Of a stretch of 35,338 bases of DNA, positions 16,358 through 24,015 are shown piece by piece. Position 1 is the first letter of the stretch, and every line of letters starts with the position of its first letter. A program made the position numbers and the translations under genes. Under the pieces are notes generated by a model. The model had not been told where the DNA came from and did no database searches. It was given only the letters and a program-made list of their open reading frames with translations. This stretch comes from Porticoccaceae bacterium UBA1989 (GTDB taxonomy: Bacteria > Pseudomonadota > Gammaproteobacteria > Pseudomonadales > Porticoccaceae): NCBI GenBank assembly GCA_002335945.1, contig DDDD01000012.1, forward strand, positions 15,277-50,614, read 5' to 3'.

Positions 16358-17950
16358 TTATTTGGTTTTTGTTCTTTTTAGTGCGCTAATTAGCAGTCTT
16401 TGTTTCATTAATAGCCCAATACAGCTTAGCAGGGCCAGTATTACCGTCGGCCATGAGCCGAAATGGGAGAATACTGTGCGGCCATTGCGTGGTTCAACAG
16501 TGCCCACCAGCTCTCCTTGCGTATATTGCTCGAGGCGCTGATAAATTTCGCCGCGATGATTCACCAGTGCTGAAATACCATTGTTGGTACCACGAATCAT
16601 TGGCTTAGCATTTTCTAGGGCGCGCATCTGCGCCATTTGCATATGCTGCTGGGGACCCAGTGATTTACCAAACCAGGCATCATTGCTCACGGTGAGAAGT
16701 GTCGAAGCGCTACGACTATTACGGGCAACCAGATCCGGATAGACCACTTCGTAGCATATTGCGGTAGAGACGGTTTCTCCCTGCACGGTAAAAGGCGTCT
16801 GGTTGTCAGCACCCAATGAAAAGGCTGACATGGGGAGATTAAAGAATCCGATCAGGCCCCGCAGCATCGATTCCAATGGCACATATTCTCCAAAGGGCAC
16901 CAGCCGCGTTTTATTGTATTGCCCCTCGCCCTCGATATTTCCCAGTGCAATCATCGAGTTATGATATTTCTTTTCCGCTCTGTTATAGGTTGGAATTCCG
17001 GTTAATAAGGTAGTTTGGCCAGCCGCGGCCTGTGTCTGAATTGAGTCTAAAAACCCTCGAGCTCTGCGAGGCAGGGCCGGAACAGCCGCTTCGGGCCAGA
17101 TCACAAGGTCGGCACCCCAATGAGCGGCACTCTGTTCTTCGAGTTGACTGAGTATGGTTGCCAGGCTACCTGAGGCCCACTTTTTATGTTGATCTATATT
17201 GGGTTGTACTAGCACGACAGACAGCTGTTGCCCGCTGGGCTGGGTCCAATCTTTGTGTTGCAGCAGATAACCAGAGGCTGTGGATATTAAGACAGCTGCA
17301 GCTGCCAAAGATACTGCACGTTGGCCTATTTTGCCTTGCATAAGCTGCACCAGCAGCGCGGCGCTGAGTGCACAGATAAAGCTTAGCCAGAGCACGCCGC
17401 CAATAGGCGCCCAGCCGTTAAGCCAGGTATGGGTGTGGGCATAACCGGCAAATAACCAGGGGAATCCGGTTAAAGCCCAGATTCGCACCCATTCGCTTAA
17501 TACCCATATCGCCGGGAGGCCGATAACCCAGGCGGTGGGGGTTTGCGGCATTAACACGCTGAGCATAAAAGGTGCGGCAAAAAATAGCGCCAAAAACAGG
17601 CAGAACAGCGCCGTGGCTAATAGAGCCAGGGGGGCTGGGACAAAGCCATGTTCATGAATACTGACGTAAACCCAGCTAGCACCGGCAAAAAACAGTCCAA
17701 ACCCATAGGCGGTGGCTTTTGCCATGGCCTGGGCAATCGATTGATGCTGTAGTTGCCAGAATAGTACGGCAATGCTTAGGGTGGCGATTGGCCAGAGAGA
17801 AAAGGGCGCGAGGGCCAGAGGAAATAGCGCCCCAGCTACAAATAGCGAGAGGAAATTCTGCCCTCGGCTTAGCTTTTTTGTGAAGAACCGTTTTGTGAAG
17901 AGCTCTTTTGTTAAGAACTCTTTTATCAAGGGCTGCTTTGTCTTAGCCAC
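16358..17950 (-). CDS. lnt: Apolipoprotein N-acyltransferase Lnt
   Basis: Lnt adds the third acyl chain to the N-terminal Cys of lipoproteins in the inner membrane, which lets the Lol system sort them outward. The 530-residue protein has several membrane helices (about 32-235) and a C-terminal nitrilase domain facing the periplasm. The catalytic triad is visible: Glu287 in WPEAAVPALPRR, Lys347 in NKTRLVPFGEY, and Cys399 in TAICYEVVYPD. The family core begins near residue 30 (FLSLFVAGALFPLALAPF). The first 27 residues are an extra Lys/Phe-rich stretch made from a tandem DNA repeat. It follows corC by 15 bases in the miaB-phoH-ybeY-corC-lnt neighbourhood common in Proteobacteria. Confidence 0.96.
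   Translation of the reverse strand: MAKTKQPLIKEFLTKELFTKRFFTKKLSRGQNFLSLFVAGALFPLALAPFSLWPIATLSIAVLFWQLQHQSIAQAMAKATAYGFGLFFAGASWVYVSIHEHGFVPAPLALLATALFCLFLALFFAAPFMLSVLMPQTPTAWVIGLPAIWVLSEWVRIWALTGFPWLFAGYAHTHTWLNGWAPIGGVLWLSFICALSAALLVQLMQGKIGQRAVSLAAAAVLISTASGYLLQHKDWTQPSGQQLSVVLVQPNIDQHKKWASGSLATILSQLEEQSAAHWGADLVIWPEAAVPALPRRARGFLDSIQTQAAAGQTTLLTGIPTYNRAEKKYHNSMIALGNIEGEGQYNKTRLVPFGEYVPLESMLRGLIGFFNLPMSAFSLGADNQTPFTVQGETVSTAICYEVVYPDLVARNSRSASTLLTVSNDAWFGKSLGPQQHMQMAQMRALENAKPMIRGTNNGISALVNHRGEIYQRLEQYTQGELVGTVEPRNGRTVFSHFGSWPTVILALLSCIGLLMKQRLLISALKRTKTK
17876..17950 (-). repeat. 15-bp tandem repeat encoding the N-terminus of Lnt
   Basis: Four 15-base units lie side by side at 17876-17890, 17891-17905, 17906-17920 and 17921-17935 (plus-strand form TTTTGTGAAGAACCG and variants), with a decayed fifth at 17936-17950. 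Being a multiple of three, they keep the lnt frame and encode repeats of the type (T/I)-K-(K/R/E)-(L/F)-(F/L). They fall before the first conserved residues of Lnt, so length change would be tolerated. Confidence 0.8.
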
Positions 17951-17965
17951 TTTATATCAGCCACT

Positions 17966-18802
17966 TCATACAGTGTTTCTAGTGACTTCTAACAGGGTGA
18001 TCTTGCGGTTGTCGCCAGCAATCACTTTAAAGTCGAAATTTTCAATGCTGGTGGTTTCATCAATGTCTGGCAATCGGCCAAAGGCCTGGACTACCAGTCC
18101 GCCAACCGTGTCGAACTCGTCATCGGCTAAGCCAACATCAAAAAATTCATTAAAACTGCTGATTTCGGCAATGGCTTCAACCTGAAATTGATTGTCGCTG
18201 GTGGCGCGAATTTGTTCTGGTTCATGCTCGTCGGTTTCATCTTCGATTTCCCCAACGATTTCTTCCAAGATATCTTCAATGGTGAGTAGCCCGGAAACGC
18301 CGCCGTATTCATCCACCACAATGGCCATATGGTAGCGATGTTCACGAAATTCCTGAAGCAGGATATTCAGACGCTTGCTCTCGGGAATAATGGTGGCTGG
18401 GCGCAGCAGGCTTTTAAGGTTAAACGATTCTGCGCCAGACAGCAGCAGGGGCAGAAGCTCTTTGGCCAGTAGAATACCCAATACATCATCGGAGGATTCG
18501 CCAACCACAGGAAAGCGGGAGTGCTGAGACTGAATAACCAGGTCCAGAATTTGCTCAAGGCTAAAATCATCTTCGATCACTCGCATGCGTGATCTGGGAA
18601 TCATAATCTCTCTAGCCTGAAGGTCGGCCACTTTGAGTGCGCCTTCCATAATTTGCAGCACACTTGAATCGATAATTGACTCATTTTCGGCGCTGCGCAA
18701 CATATCCGCGACTTCATCACTGCTGGTCGGGTCGGATGAAAACGCCCGCCCTATTTTCTTTAACAATGAGGGCTCGGAGCTGTTATTTGATTCTTCTTTC
18801 AT
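17966..18802 (-). CDS. corC: CBS-domain protein CorC/YbeX (HlyC/CorC family)
   Basis: CorC (YbeX) is a soluble protein with paired CBS domains, linked to magnesium/cobalt efflux and, in E. coli, to ribosome and heat-shock phenotypes. The 278-residue protein has a leading acidic helix, the signature VADLQAREIMIPRSRM, two CBS repeats at about 70-190 (HSRFPVVGESSDDVLGILLAKELL; HRYHMAIVVDEYGGVSGLLTIEDILEEIVGEI), and the C-terminal CorC_HlyC FAD-binding-like domain ending with ITLLEVT. No membrane segments are present, unlike longer family members. It sits between ybeY and lnt. Confidence 0.93.
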   Translation of the reverse strand: MKEESNNSSEPSLLKKIGRAFSSDPTSSDEVADMLRSAENESIIDSSVLQIMEGALKVADLQAREIMIPRSRMRVIEDDFSLEQILDLVIQSQHSRFPVVGESSDDVLGILLAKELLPLLLSGAESFNLKSLLRPATIIPESKRLNILLQEFREHRYHMAIVVDEYGGVSGLLTIEDILEEIVGEIEDETDEHEPEQIRATSDNQFQVEAIAEISSFNEFFDVGLADDEFDTVGGLVVQAFGRLPDIDETTSIENFDFKVIAGDNRKITLLEVTRNTV

Positions 18803-18840
18803 GGGTTTCTCGATCAGACTCTTGTTATTGTAGTTGCTGT

Positions 18841-19314
18841 CTAGACCTTTGGGTCTAATGTATTTTCTGTATAGGGCGCAGGAAAGCCCAGCCCTAGTAT
18901 AATATCGGTTTCCAGTGCTTCCATGACCTCGGCATCATTATCACCGACATGATCATAGCCCAGCAAATGAAGAACGCCATGCACGGTCATATGGGCCCAA
19001 TGGGCCTCTAGGGTTTTACTTTGTTGCAGGGCTTCGCGCATGACGACGGGGGCACAGATAACCAGATCGCCAAGTATGGGCAACGGTTCCGGAACAACAG
19101 CATCAAAAGGGAATGAGAGTACATTGGTGGGGCCGGACTTGCCGCGATACTGGTGATTGAGCGTCGCGCTTTCCTGTTCATCGACTATACGTACACTGAG
19201 TTCTGCGGCGTCTCGCTCGTTGCGGACCGCGGCACTAACCCAGCGCTGCATACTGTCTTCGTCAGGGGCATCCTCCGACGAGCAGGCTACCTGAATATCA
19301 ATGGAAATATTCAT
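18841..19314 (-). CDS. ybeY: Endoribonuclease YbeY (rRNA maturation factor)
   Basis: YbeY is a zinc-dependent single-strand endoribonuclease required for 16S rRNA 3'-end maturation and ribosome quality control. From the ATG at 19314 it has 157 residues, nearly the E. coli length (155). The metal site HGVLHLLGYDH spans 112-122 with His112, His116 and His122. Before it are YRGKSGPTNVLSFPF and LGDLVI, both family signatures. A longer frame opens at an ATG at 19362, but that would overlap phoH by 38 bases and add residues absent from relatives. The 19314 start lies 10 bases after the phoH stop. Confidence 0.94.
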   Translation of the reverse strand: MNISIDIQVACSSEDAPDEDSMQRWVSAAVRNERDAAELSVRIVDEQESATLNHQYRGKSGPTNVLSFPFDAVVPEPLPILGDLVICAPVVMREALQQSKTLEAHWAHMTVHGVLHLLGYDHVGDNDAEVMEALETDIILGLGFPAPYTENTLDPKV

Positions 19315-19324
19315 GGGTCTTTCG

Positions 19325-20371
19325 TTAGTTCTCATTTTCAAAGGCATCGTAGGCGTCAACAATGCTTTGTACTATGGGGTGACGAACAACGTCGCGAGAA
19401 TCGAAGTGGGTAAAGTTAATTTCTTCCACATCCTTTAATACTTCGCAGGCATGCACCAAACCTGAGCTAACGCCGCGCGGTAAATCGATTTGCGACATAT
19501 CGCCGGTGATTACTGCGGTGGAGCCAAAGCCAATGCGGGTGAGAAACATTTTCATCTGCTCACGGGTCGTGTTCTGGCTTTCGTCGAGAATAATATAGGC
19601 ATTGCTGAGGGTGCGACCGCGCATATAGGCCAGCGGTGCAATCTCAATAACATTGCGCTCCTGGAACTTGGCCACGGTTTCGAAGCCGAGCATTTCGTGG
19701 AGAGCGTCATAGAGGGGTCTTAGGTAGGGATCTACCTTTTGCGCCAGATCCCCGGGCAAAAAGCCCAGTCGCTCGCCCGCTTCAACAGCGGGGCGCACCA
19801 ACAGAATGCGTTGCACCTCATCGCGCAGCAGTGCTTCAACAGCACAGGCCACGGCCAGATAGGTTTTACCGGTGCCGGCCGGGCCGACACCAAAGTTAAT
19901 ATCATGGGTTTGAATGGCGCGCACATAGCGCTGCTGATTCAGTCCTCTGGGTTTGATATTGCCTTTTTTGGTGCGTATTACCGAAAAGCTATCAATGTTG
20001 TCGGCAGGTTGCACATTGCTGGCAGATTGGGTCATAGGCTTCTCTCTCTCGCATTGTCGAAGGTGGAGGTGTACTTCTTCAGGGGAAAGCTCGATAGAAT
20101 GGGCCGTCTCCTGATACAGGTTATAAATAACATCAGCCGCGTTCTCGGACGCTTTATCGTCGCCGTACACCGCAAAGAAATTATCTCGCGAGCGAATTTC
20201 AACGTTTAAACGTTGTTCGATTAGGCGCAGATTTTCATCAAATTGACCGCAGAGTAGGGCGAGACGACGAGCATCATTAGGCTCGAGAGTGATGCTGTAG
20301 GCTGATGGTTGTGTATCCAATCGTTTCAATGGGTGGTTTAGAGCCTTTCCATAAGGAGATATTGTTAGCAT
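19325..20371 (-). CDS. ybeZ: PhoH-like NTPase (YbeZ)
   Basis: YbeZ is a PhoH-family NTPase with proposed RNA helicase activity that partners YbeY in ribosome maturation. The 348-residue protein has an N-terminal KH-like part (SITLEPNDARRLALLCGQFDENL), a Walker A GPAGTGKT at 163-170, a Walker B AYIILDES at 258-265, and a C-terminal end FDSRDVVRHPIVQSIVDAY. The first 22 residues have no counterpart in E. coli YbeZ, so a later TTG start (20329 or 20320) is possible, though I see no good ribosome site for it. It is the first gene of the ybeZ-ybeY-corC-lnt group. Confidence 0.93.
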   Translation of the reverse strand: MLTISPYGKALNHPLKRLDTQPSAYSITLEPNDARRLALLCGQFDENLRLIEQRLNVEIRSRDNFFAVYGDDKASENAADVIYNLYQETAHSIELSPEEVHLHLRQCEREKPMTQSASNVQPADNIDSFSVIRTKKGNIKPRGLNQQRYVRAIQTHDINFGVGPAGTGKTYLAVACAVEALLRDEVQRILLVRPAVEAGERLGFLPGDLAQKVDPYLRPLYDALHEMLGFETVAKFQERNVIEIAPLAYMRGRTLSNAYIILDESQNTTREQMKMFLTRIGFGSTAVITGDMSQIDLPRGVSSGLVHACEVLKDVEEINFTHFDSRDVVRHPIVQSIVDAYDAFENEN

Positions 20372-20411
20372 AGCGCGAACTATAGGGCAGGGTAAGCTTT
20401 TTTATCAGGCT

Positions 20412-20420
20412 ATTATCACA
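20412..20420 (-). promoter_or_regulatory. Candidate extended -10 promoter for ybeZ operon
   Basis: On the minus strand TGTGATAAT reads at 20420-20412, an extended -10 element (TGn plus GATAAT). It would start transcription about 34 bases before the ybeZ ATG. No good -35 is seen, which extended -10 promoters can tolerate. A second weaker pair, CTGATA and TATAGT (20379-20384), would leave almost no leader. Confidence 0.35.
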
Positions 20421-20429
20421 AAAAGCAGC

Positions 20430-20470
20430 ATAAAAAATAAATGCTTAAGCGCTTAGGTTCTAAGCGGCTT
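20430..20470 (-). terminator. Candidate intrinsic terminator of miaB
   Basis: CGCTTAG (20450-20456) pairs with CTAAGCG (20460-20466) around a 3-base loop, and AAG/CTT outside a one-base bulge extends the stem to 20447-20470. On the minus strand the T-rich tract ATTTATTTTTTA follows (20431-20442) a few bases after the stem. It lies 37 bases after the miaB stop. The gap between stem and T-tract makes efficiency uncertain. Confidence 0.45.
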
Positions 20471-20500
20471 CTGTGTAGCCTTCTATCTAGCTTCTGTGTA
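20467..20500. repeat. 11-bp direct repeat downstream of miaB
   Basis: GCTTCTGTGTA occurs at 20467-20477 and again at 20490-20500, a 23-base period. The first copy touches the putative miaB terminator stem and the second lies just after the miaB stop. No function is evident; a small local duplication is the simplest reading. Confidence 0.5.
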
Positions 20501-20506
20501 ATAGAA

Positions 20507-21865
20507 TTAAGCAGAGATGGCCGTATCAATCACCAGATCACCGCGCAGAGAGTTTGGCAGCGCCTGGGTAATATCCGCCTGGGCAAACTGACCTATTAAG
20601 CTGTGGTCATCACAGCTAAAATTCACCACCCGATTGTTTTCGGTGCGACCCTGCAACTGGCCTGGGTCTTTCTTTGAAATGCCGGTGACCAGCAAGGTGG
20701 CTCTGGTGCCTACCATGCGACGGCTAATCTCGGCAGCATTTTGAATAATGCGGTCTTGGAGTATTTTTAGGCGTTGTTTTTTGACTTCTTCGCTGGTGTT
20801 ATCGGCGAGGTCTGCCGCGGGGGTGCCGGGGCGGGCGCTGTAGATAAAGCTAAAGGAAGTGTCGAAGCCAATCTGTTCAATCAGTTTCATGGTGGCGGCA
20901 AAGTCTTCTTCAGTTTCACCGGGAAAACCGATAATAAAGTCCGAAGATATGCTGATATCGGGCCGTATAGCGCGCAGGCGGCGAATTTTAGACTTGTACT
21001 CAATGGCGGTATGGCCGCGTTTCATGGCCATCAGTATGCGGTCGGAACCGCTCTGTACGGGTAGGTGCAGATGGCTAACCAGCTCTGGCACACGAGAATA
21101 GACATCAATCAGCGCATCCGAGAACTCTACCGGGTGGGAGGTGGTGTAGCGAATGCGTTCTATACCTTCAATATCTGCCACATAGGGCAGTAATTCGGCA
21201 AAATCACAGACTGAACCATCCGGCATATCGCCACGAAAGGCATTTACGTTTTGGCCCAGCAAATTAACTTCGCGGACGCCCTGTGCGGCTAATGCGGCAA
21301 CTTCCGCTAATACATCGGCCATGGGACGGCTAACCTCTTCGCCTCTGGTGTAGGGAACAACGCAAAAAGTACAGTATTTGGAGCAGCCTTCCATAATGGA
21401 GACAAATGCACTCACGCCATTGGCTTCTGGAGTGGGCAGGCGATCAAATTTTTCTATCTCGGGAAAACTGATATCTACTACAACTGTCCCGTCAGTTTTG
21501 CGGGTCTCCATCATCTCTGGCAGGCGATGCAAGGTTTGGGGGCCAAAAATAACATCGACAAAGGGCGCGCGTTTGGCGATGGCCGCGCCTTCCTGGCTAG
21601 CGACACAGCCGCCAACTCCAATAATTAGGTCTGGATTATGGTCTTTAAGACGTTTCCATCGACCCAGCTGATGAAACACTTTTTCTTGGGCTTTTTCACG
21701 AATTGAACAGGTGTTGAGCAGAATAACATCGGCATCTTCGGCGCTGTCGGTCGGCACCATCTGGTGGCTCTCGCCGAGCAGGTCTTGCATGCGCGCAGAG
21801 TCGTACTCATTCATCTGGCAGCCATGAGTTACGATATGAAGCTTTTTAACCGGTTTTACTGTCAT
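20507..21865 (-). CDS. miaB: tRNA-2-methylthio-N6-isopentenyladenosine37 synthase MiaB
   Basis: MiaB is a radical-SAM methylthiotransferase that adds a methylthio group to i6A37 of tRNAs reading UNN codons. From the ATG at 21865 it has 452 residues. Cys16, Cys53 and Cys87 (HGCQMNEYDS, NTCSIRE, GGCVAS) bind the auxiliary iron-sulfur cluster. Cys161, Cys165 and Cys168 (EGCSKYCTFC) bind the SAM cluster, and a TRAM domain ends the protein. An upstream ATG at 21904 would add 13 residues, but a perfect TATAAT overlaps that codon, so transcripts should begin after it. I therefore prefer 21865, where the family's usual start (MTVKPVKKLHIVTHGCQMN) begins. Confidence 0.96.
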   Translation of the reverse strand: MTVKPVKKLHIVTHGCQMNEYDSARMQDLLGESHQMVPTDSAEDADVILLNTCSIREKAQEKVFHQLGRWKRLKDHNPDLIIGVGGCVASQEGAAIAKRAPFVDVIFGPQTLHRLPEMMETRKTDGTVVVDISFPEIEKFDRLPTPEANGVSAFVSIMEGCSKYCTFCVVPYTRGEEVSRPMADVLAEVAALAAQGVREVNLLGQNVNAFRGDMPDGSVCDFAELLPYVADIEGIERIRYTTSHPVEFSDALIDVYSRVPELVSHLHLPVQSGSDRILMAMKRGHTAIEYKSKIRRLRAIRPDISISSDFIIGFPGETEEDFAATMKLIEQIGFDTSFSFIYSARPGTPAADLADNTSEEVKKQRLKILQDRIIQNAAEISRRMVGTRATLLVTGISKKDPGQLQGRTENNRVVNFSCDDHSLIGQFAQADITQALPNSLRGDLVIDTAISA

Positions 21866-21902
21866 TTTGCTGGTTATTCTTTGATCAATTGCAAGGGGCT
21901 GC

Positions 21903-21930
21903 ATTATAGCTGTGCCCCGCTAATGCGCAA
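21903..21930 (-). promoter_or_regulatory. Probable miaB promoter
   Basis: On the minus strand TTGCGC (21925-21930) and a perfect TATAAT (21903-21908) are separated by 16 bases. The expected transcript start near 21897 lies downstream of the ATG at 21904 and about 30 bases before the ATG at 21865, which decides the miaB start. Confidence 0.55.
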
Positions 21931-21940
21931 CATTTAGCGG
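21917..21940. promoter_or_regulatory. Operator-like dyad in the miaB/DUF1820 divergent region
   Basis: CCGCTAA (21917-21923) and TTAGCGG (21934-21940) form a perfect 7-bp inverted repeat with a 10-base spacer. The miaB -35 box lies inside the spacer and the right arm touches the candidate -35 of the DUF1820 gene. The symmetry is certain; binding by a regulator is inference. Confidence 0.45.
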
Positions 21941-21967
21941 TGTCATGGAATATTCTTATGCTATTAT
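21940..21967 (+). promoter_or_regulatory. Candidate DUF1820 promoter
   Basis: GTGTCA (21940-21945) and TATTAT (21962-21967) are spaced by 16 bases, matching the consensus at four and five of six positions. This would give a leader of about 30 bases before the ATG at 22005 and excludes the ATG at 21945 as a start. Confidence 0.35.
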
Positions 21968-22004
21968 CACCCCTTTAATTCTTAGCAGATTGTGCAGAGT
22001 ATTC

Positions 22005-22343
22005 ATGGCAAGCGAACCCATTTACCGAATTACATTTTTTAATCAGGGACAGGTGTACGAGATTTATGCTCGCCACGTGTTCCAGAGCGATCTGTGGGGC
22101 TTTATCGAGGTTGAAGAGTTCATGTTTGGTGAGCGTTCACAGATGATTGTTGACCCCGCTGAAGAGAAGCTAAAAAATGAATTTGCCGAGGTCAAACGCA
22201 GCTTTATTCCTATGCAGTCGATTATTCGCATTGATGAAGTTGAGAAAGAGGGAACAGGTAAGATTTCTGATGCGCCTGTCGGTGGCAATGTCAGTGCTTT
22301 TCCTATGTCTTCCATGATGGGTGGCAAGCCAGTAAAGGACTAA
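22005..22343 (+). CDS. DUF1820 family protein
   Basis: The 112-residue product matches the DUF1820 family, common in gammaproteobacteria and of unknown function. It begins PIYRITFFNQGQVYEIYARHV, continues SDLWGFIEVEEFMFGE and SQMIVDPAEEKLKNEFAEVKRSFIPMQSIIRIDEVEKEG, and ends in a Gly/Ser/Met-rich tail. No signal peptide or membrane helix is visible, so it should be cytoplasmic. A longer frame opens at 21945, but those codons overlap the probable promoter and do not resemble the family. It is divergent from miaB and lies 206 bases before gspE. Its link to either neighbour is unknown. Confidence 0.85.
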   Translation: MASEPIYRITFFNQGQVYEIYARHVFQSDLWGFIEVEEFMFGERSQMIVDPAEEKLKNEFAEVKRSFIPMQSIIRIDEVEKEGTGKISDAPVGGNVSAFPMSSMMGGKPVKD

Positions 22344-22353
22344 TTATCCTCAA

Positions 22354-22395
22354 ATTGCATGTGTTCGAGCGCTGATTTTATAATCAATATGCAAT
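22354..22395 (+). promoter_or_regulatory. Probable T2SS operon promoter flanked by an inverted repeat
   Basis: TTGCAT (22355-22360) and a perfect TATAAT (22379-22384) are 18 bases apart, giving a start near 22391 and a leader of about 160 bases before gspE. The same segment is bounded by ATTGCAT (22354-22360) and ATGCAAT (22389-22395), an exact 7-bp inverted repeat covering the -35 box and the predicted start site. A smaller TGATT/AATCA dyad surrounds the -10. The rest of the 22344-22549 gap shows no RNA gene and no convincing small gene. Confidence 0.5.
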
Positions 22396-22549
22396 TCTTA
22401 CCGAAACAGTCCTTCTATGTATTACTTAACTTGTTCTTGTCGCTTATACTCCACCCAATTGTGCATTAGCTTGCGCACTTTACGCCTGTCGTAGTCGGGC
22501 GATATAAACGGCGTCTCGCGGGAAATGTGGGGCCAAAAAGAGGTTGGTA

Positions 22550-24013
22550 ATGTCAGAGTTGATGGTAGAGCTTCTACCCTTTGAATTTGCGCGGACAAAC
22601 AGGCTGTTATTGCGTGAAGTTGAGGGTGATTTAATACTGGCTCCCGGCGCGCCAGACTGGGCTATTGCTGAAGTTGGTCGCATTACCAATGTAGATGTGC
22701 CTGTTGAGCGTGTCGACGACGAAACCTTTGATCAACTTATTAGCGCCCTGTACAGCGGCCGTCAAAACTCCTCTGAGTCGGTAATGGCCGATATTAAAGA
22801 CTTTGTTGATATGGAATCGGCCGCTGCAGACCTTGAAGATGCTGGCGATCTGCTCGATTCCGAGAATGATGCACCGATTGTACGACTGCTAAACGCCATC
22901 TTAGCCGAGTCACTGAAAGAAAATGCCTCCGACATCCATATTGAACCCTACGAAAAAGAAGCACTGGTGCGTTTTCGTCTCGATGGTGTGCTTAGCACAG
23001 TGCTGTCGCCGTCGGTACAGATCACGCCCCTGTTAATTTCGCGAATCAAGGTGATGTCGAAGTTGGATATTGCCGAAAAACGCCTGCCTCAAGATGGCCG
23101 CATGAGTGTCAAATTGGGTGGTCGCAATATCGACCTTCGCGTGTCTACCATGCCTTCAAGCCATGGTGAACGAGTGGTTATGCGTTTGCTGGACAAAGAT
23201 GCCGGTAAGCTGCAGGTCGATGATCTGGGTATGCCCCAGTCAACCTCGTCTGAGCTTGATGAGTTAATCAAGCGTCCCCACGGTATTATTTTGGTCACCG
23301 GCCCCACCGGCTCAGGTAAAACCACGACCCTCTATGCCGCTTTGCAGCAGATGGATCGGGAAGGCCGCAATATTATGACCGTGGAAGATCCTGTGGAGTA
23401 CGATCTTCCCGGTATCAGCCAAACCCAGATTAACCTCCGTGCGGGCATGACCTTTGCGCGCGGGCTGCGCGCTATTTTGCGTCAGGATCCCGATGTTATT
23501 TTAATTGGTGAGATCCGCGATGGGGAAACGGCAGAAATTGCCACCCAAGCCAGTTTGACCGGTCATCTAGTGCTCTCGACGTTACACACCAATACCGCCG
23601 CCGGTGCCATTACCCGACTTCAGGATCTGGGTGTGGATAGCTTCTTGCTTGCCTCAACGGTGCGGGGCATTGTCTCTCAGCGGCTATTGCGAAAACTATG
23701 CACTCAGTGCCGTGTCAGTGTTGAGCCTAATGAGTTTAATCGTGACCTACTGCAACTAAAAAGCGGTGATCGTATTTATGAAGCAGCGGGCTGCAATGAG
23801 TGTAACAACACCGGATTTTCTGGCCGCCAGGCGCTGTTTGAGCTGGTCTCTGTGGATGCGCCGCTGCAGACATTGATTCATGAAAACGCCGGTGAAATTG
23901 AGTTAGAAAATCTGATTCGCCAGCAGGTGCCAAGTATTCGTCAGGCTGGTTTTGGTTTGGTACGTCAGGGTGCTACCACTATCGAAGAAGTTCTTCGTGT
24001 GACTAGTCAGTAG
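22550..24013 (+). CDS. gspE: Type II secretion ATPase GspE
   Basis: GspE is the cytoplasmic hexameric ATPase that drives pseudopilus growth, docked through GspL. From the ATG at 22550 it has 487 residues. They comprise an N-terminal GspL-binding domain (to about 105), the N2 domain with SDIHIEPYEKEALVRFRLDG, Walker A GPTGSGKT at 251-258, the Asp box and Walker B (DVILIGEIRD, about 315-324), the His box (HLVLSTLHTN), and a tetracysteine zinc module at 384, 387, 415 and 418 (CTQC, CNEC). AAGAGG six bases upstream supports this start over an in-frame TTG at 22544. It is the first gene of the T2SS group. Confidence 0.97.
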   Translation: MSELMVELLPFEFARTNRLLLREVEGDLILAPGAPDWAIAEVGRITNVDVPVERVDDETFDQLISALYSGRQNSSESVMADIKDFVDMESAAADLEDAGDLLDSENDAPIVRLLNAILAESLKENASDIHIEPYEKEALVRFRLDGVLSTVLSPSVQITPLLISRIKVMSKLDIAEKRLPQDGRMSVKLGGRNIDLRVSTMPSSHGERVVMRLLDKDAGKLQVDDLGMPQSTSSELDELIKRPHGIILVTGPTGSGKTTTLYAALQQMDREGRNIMTVEDPVEYDLPGISQTQINLRAGMTFARGLRAILRQDPDVILIGEIRDGETAEIATQASLTGHLVLSTLHTNTAAGAITRLQDLGVDSFLLASTVRGIVSQRLLRKLCTQCRVSVEPNEFNRDLLQLKSGDRIYEAAGCNECNNTGFSGRQALFELVSVDAPLQTLIHENAGEIELENLIRQQVPSIRQAGFGLVRQGATTIEEVLRVTSQ

Positions 24014-24015
24014 CC

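Noticed and set aside
17772..18185. Plus-strand frame across the lnt/corC junction with the repeat FVKNSF-like peptide.
   Set aside because: It is the mirror of the lnt N-terminal tandem repeat; Lnt on the minus strand has the conserved domains.
22422..22450. TATACT at 22445-22450 as a second T2SS promoter.
   Set aside because: The -35 region at any normal spacing matches the consensus at only about two positions.
22417..22494. A 25-codon frame in the gspE leader, Leu- and Cys-rich, considered as a regulatory leader peptide.
   Set aside because: No ribosome site precedes its ATG, there is no run of identical regulatory codons, and no terminator/antiterminator pair follows it.
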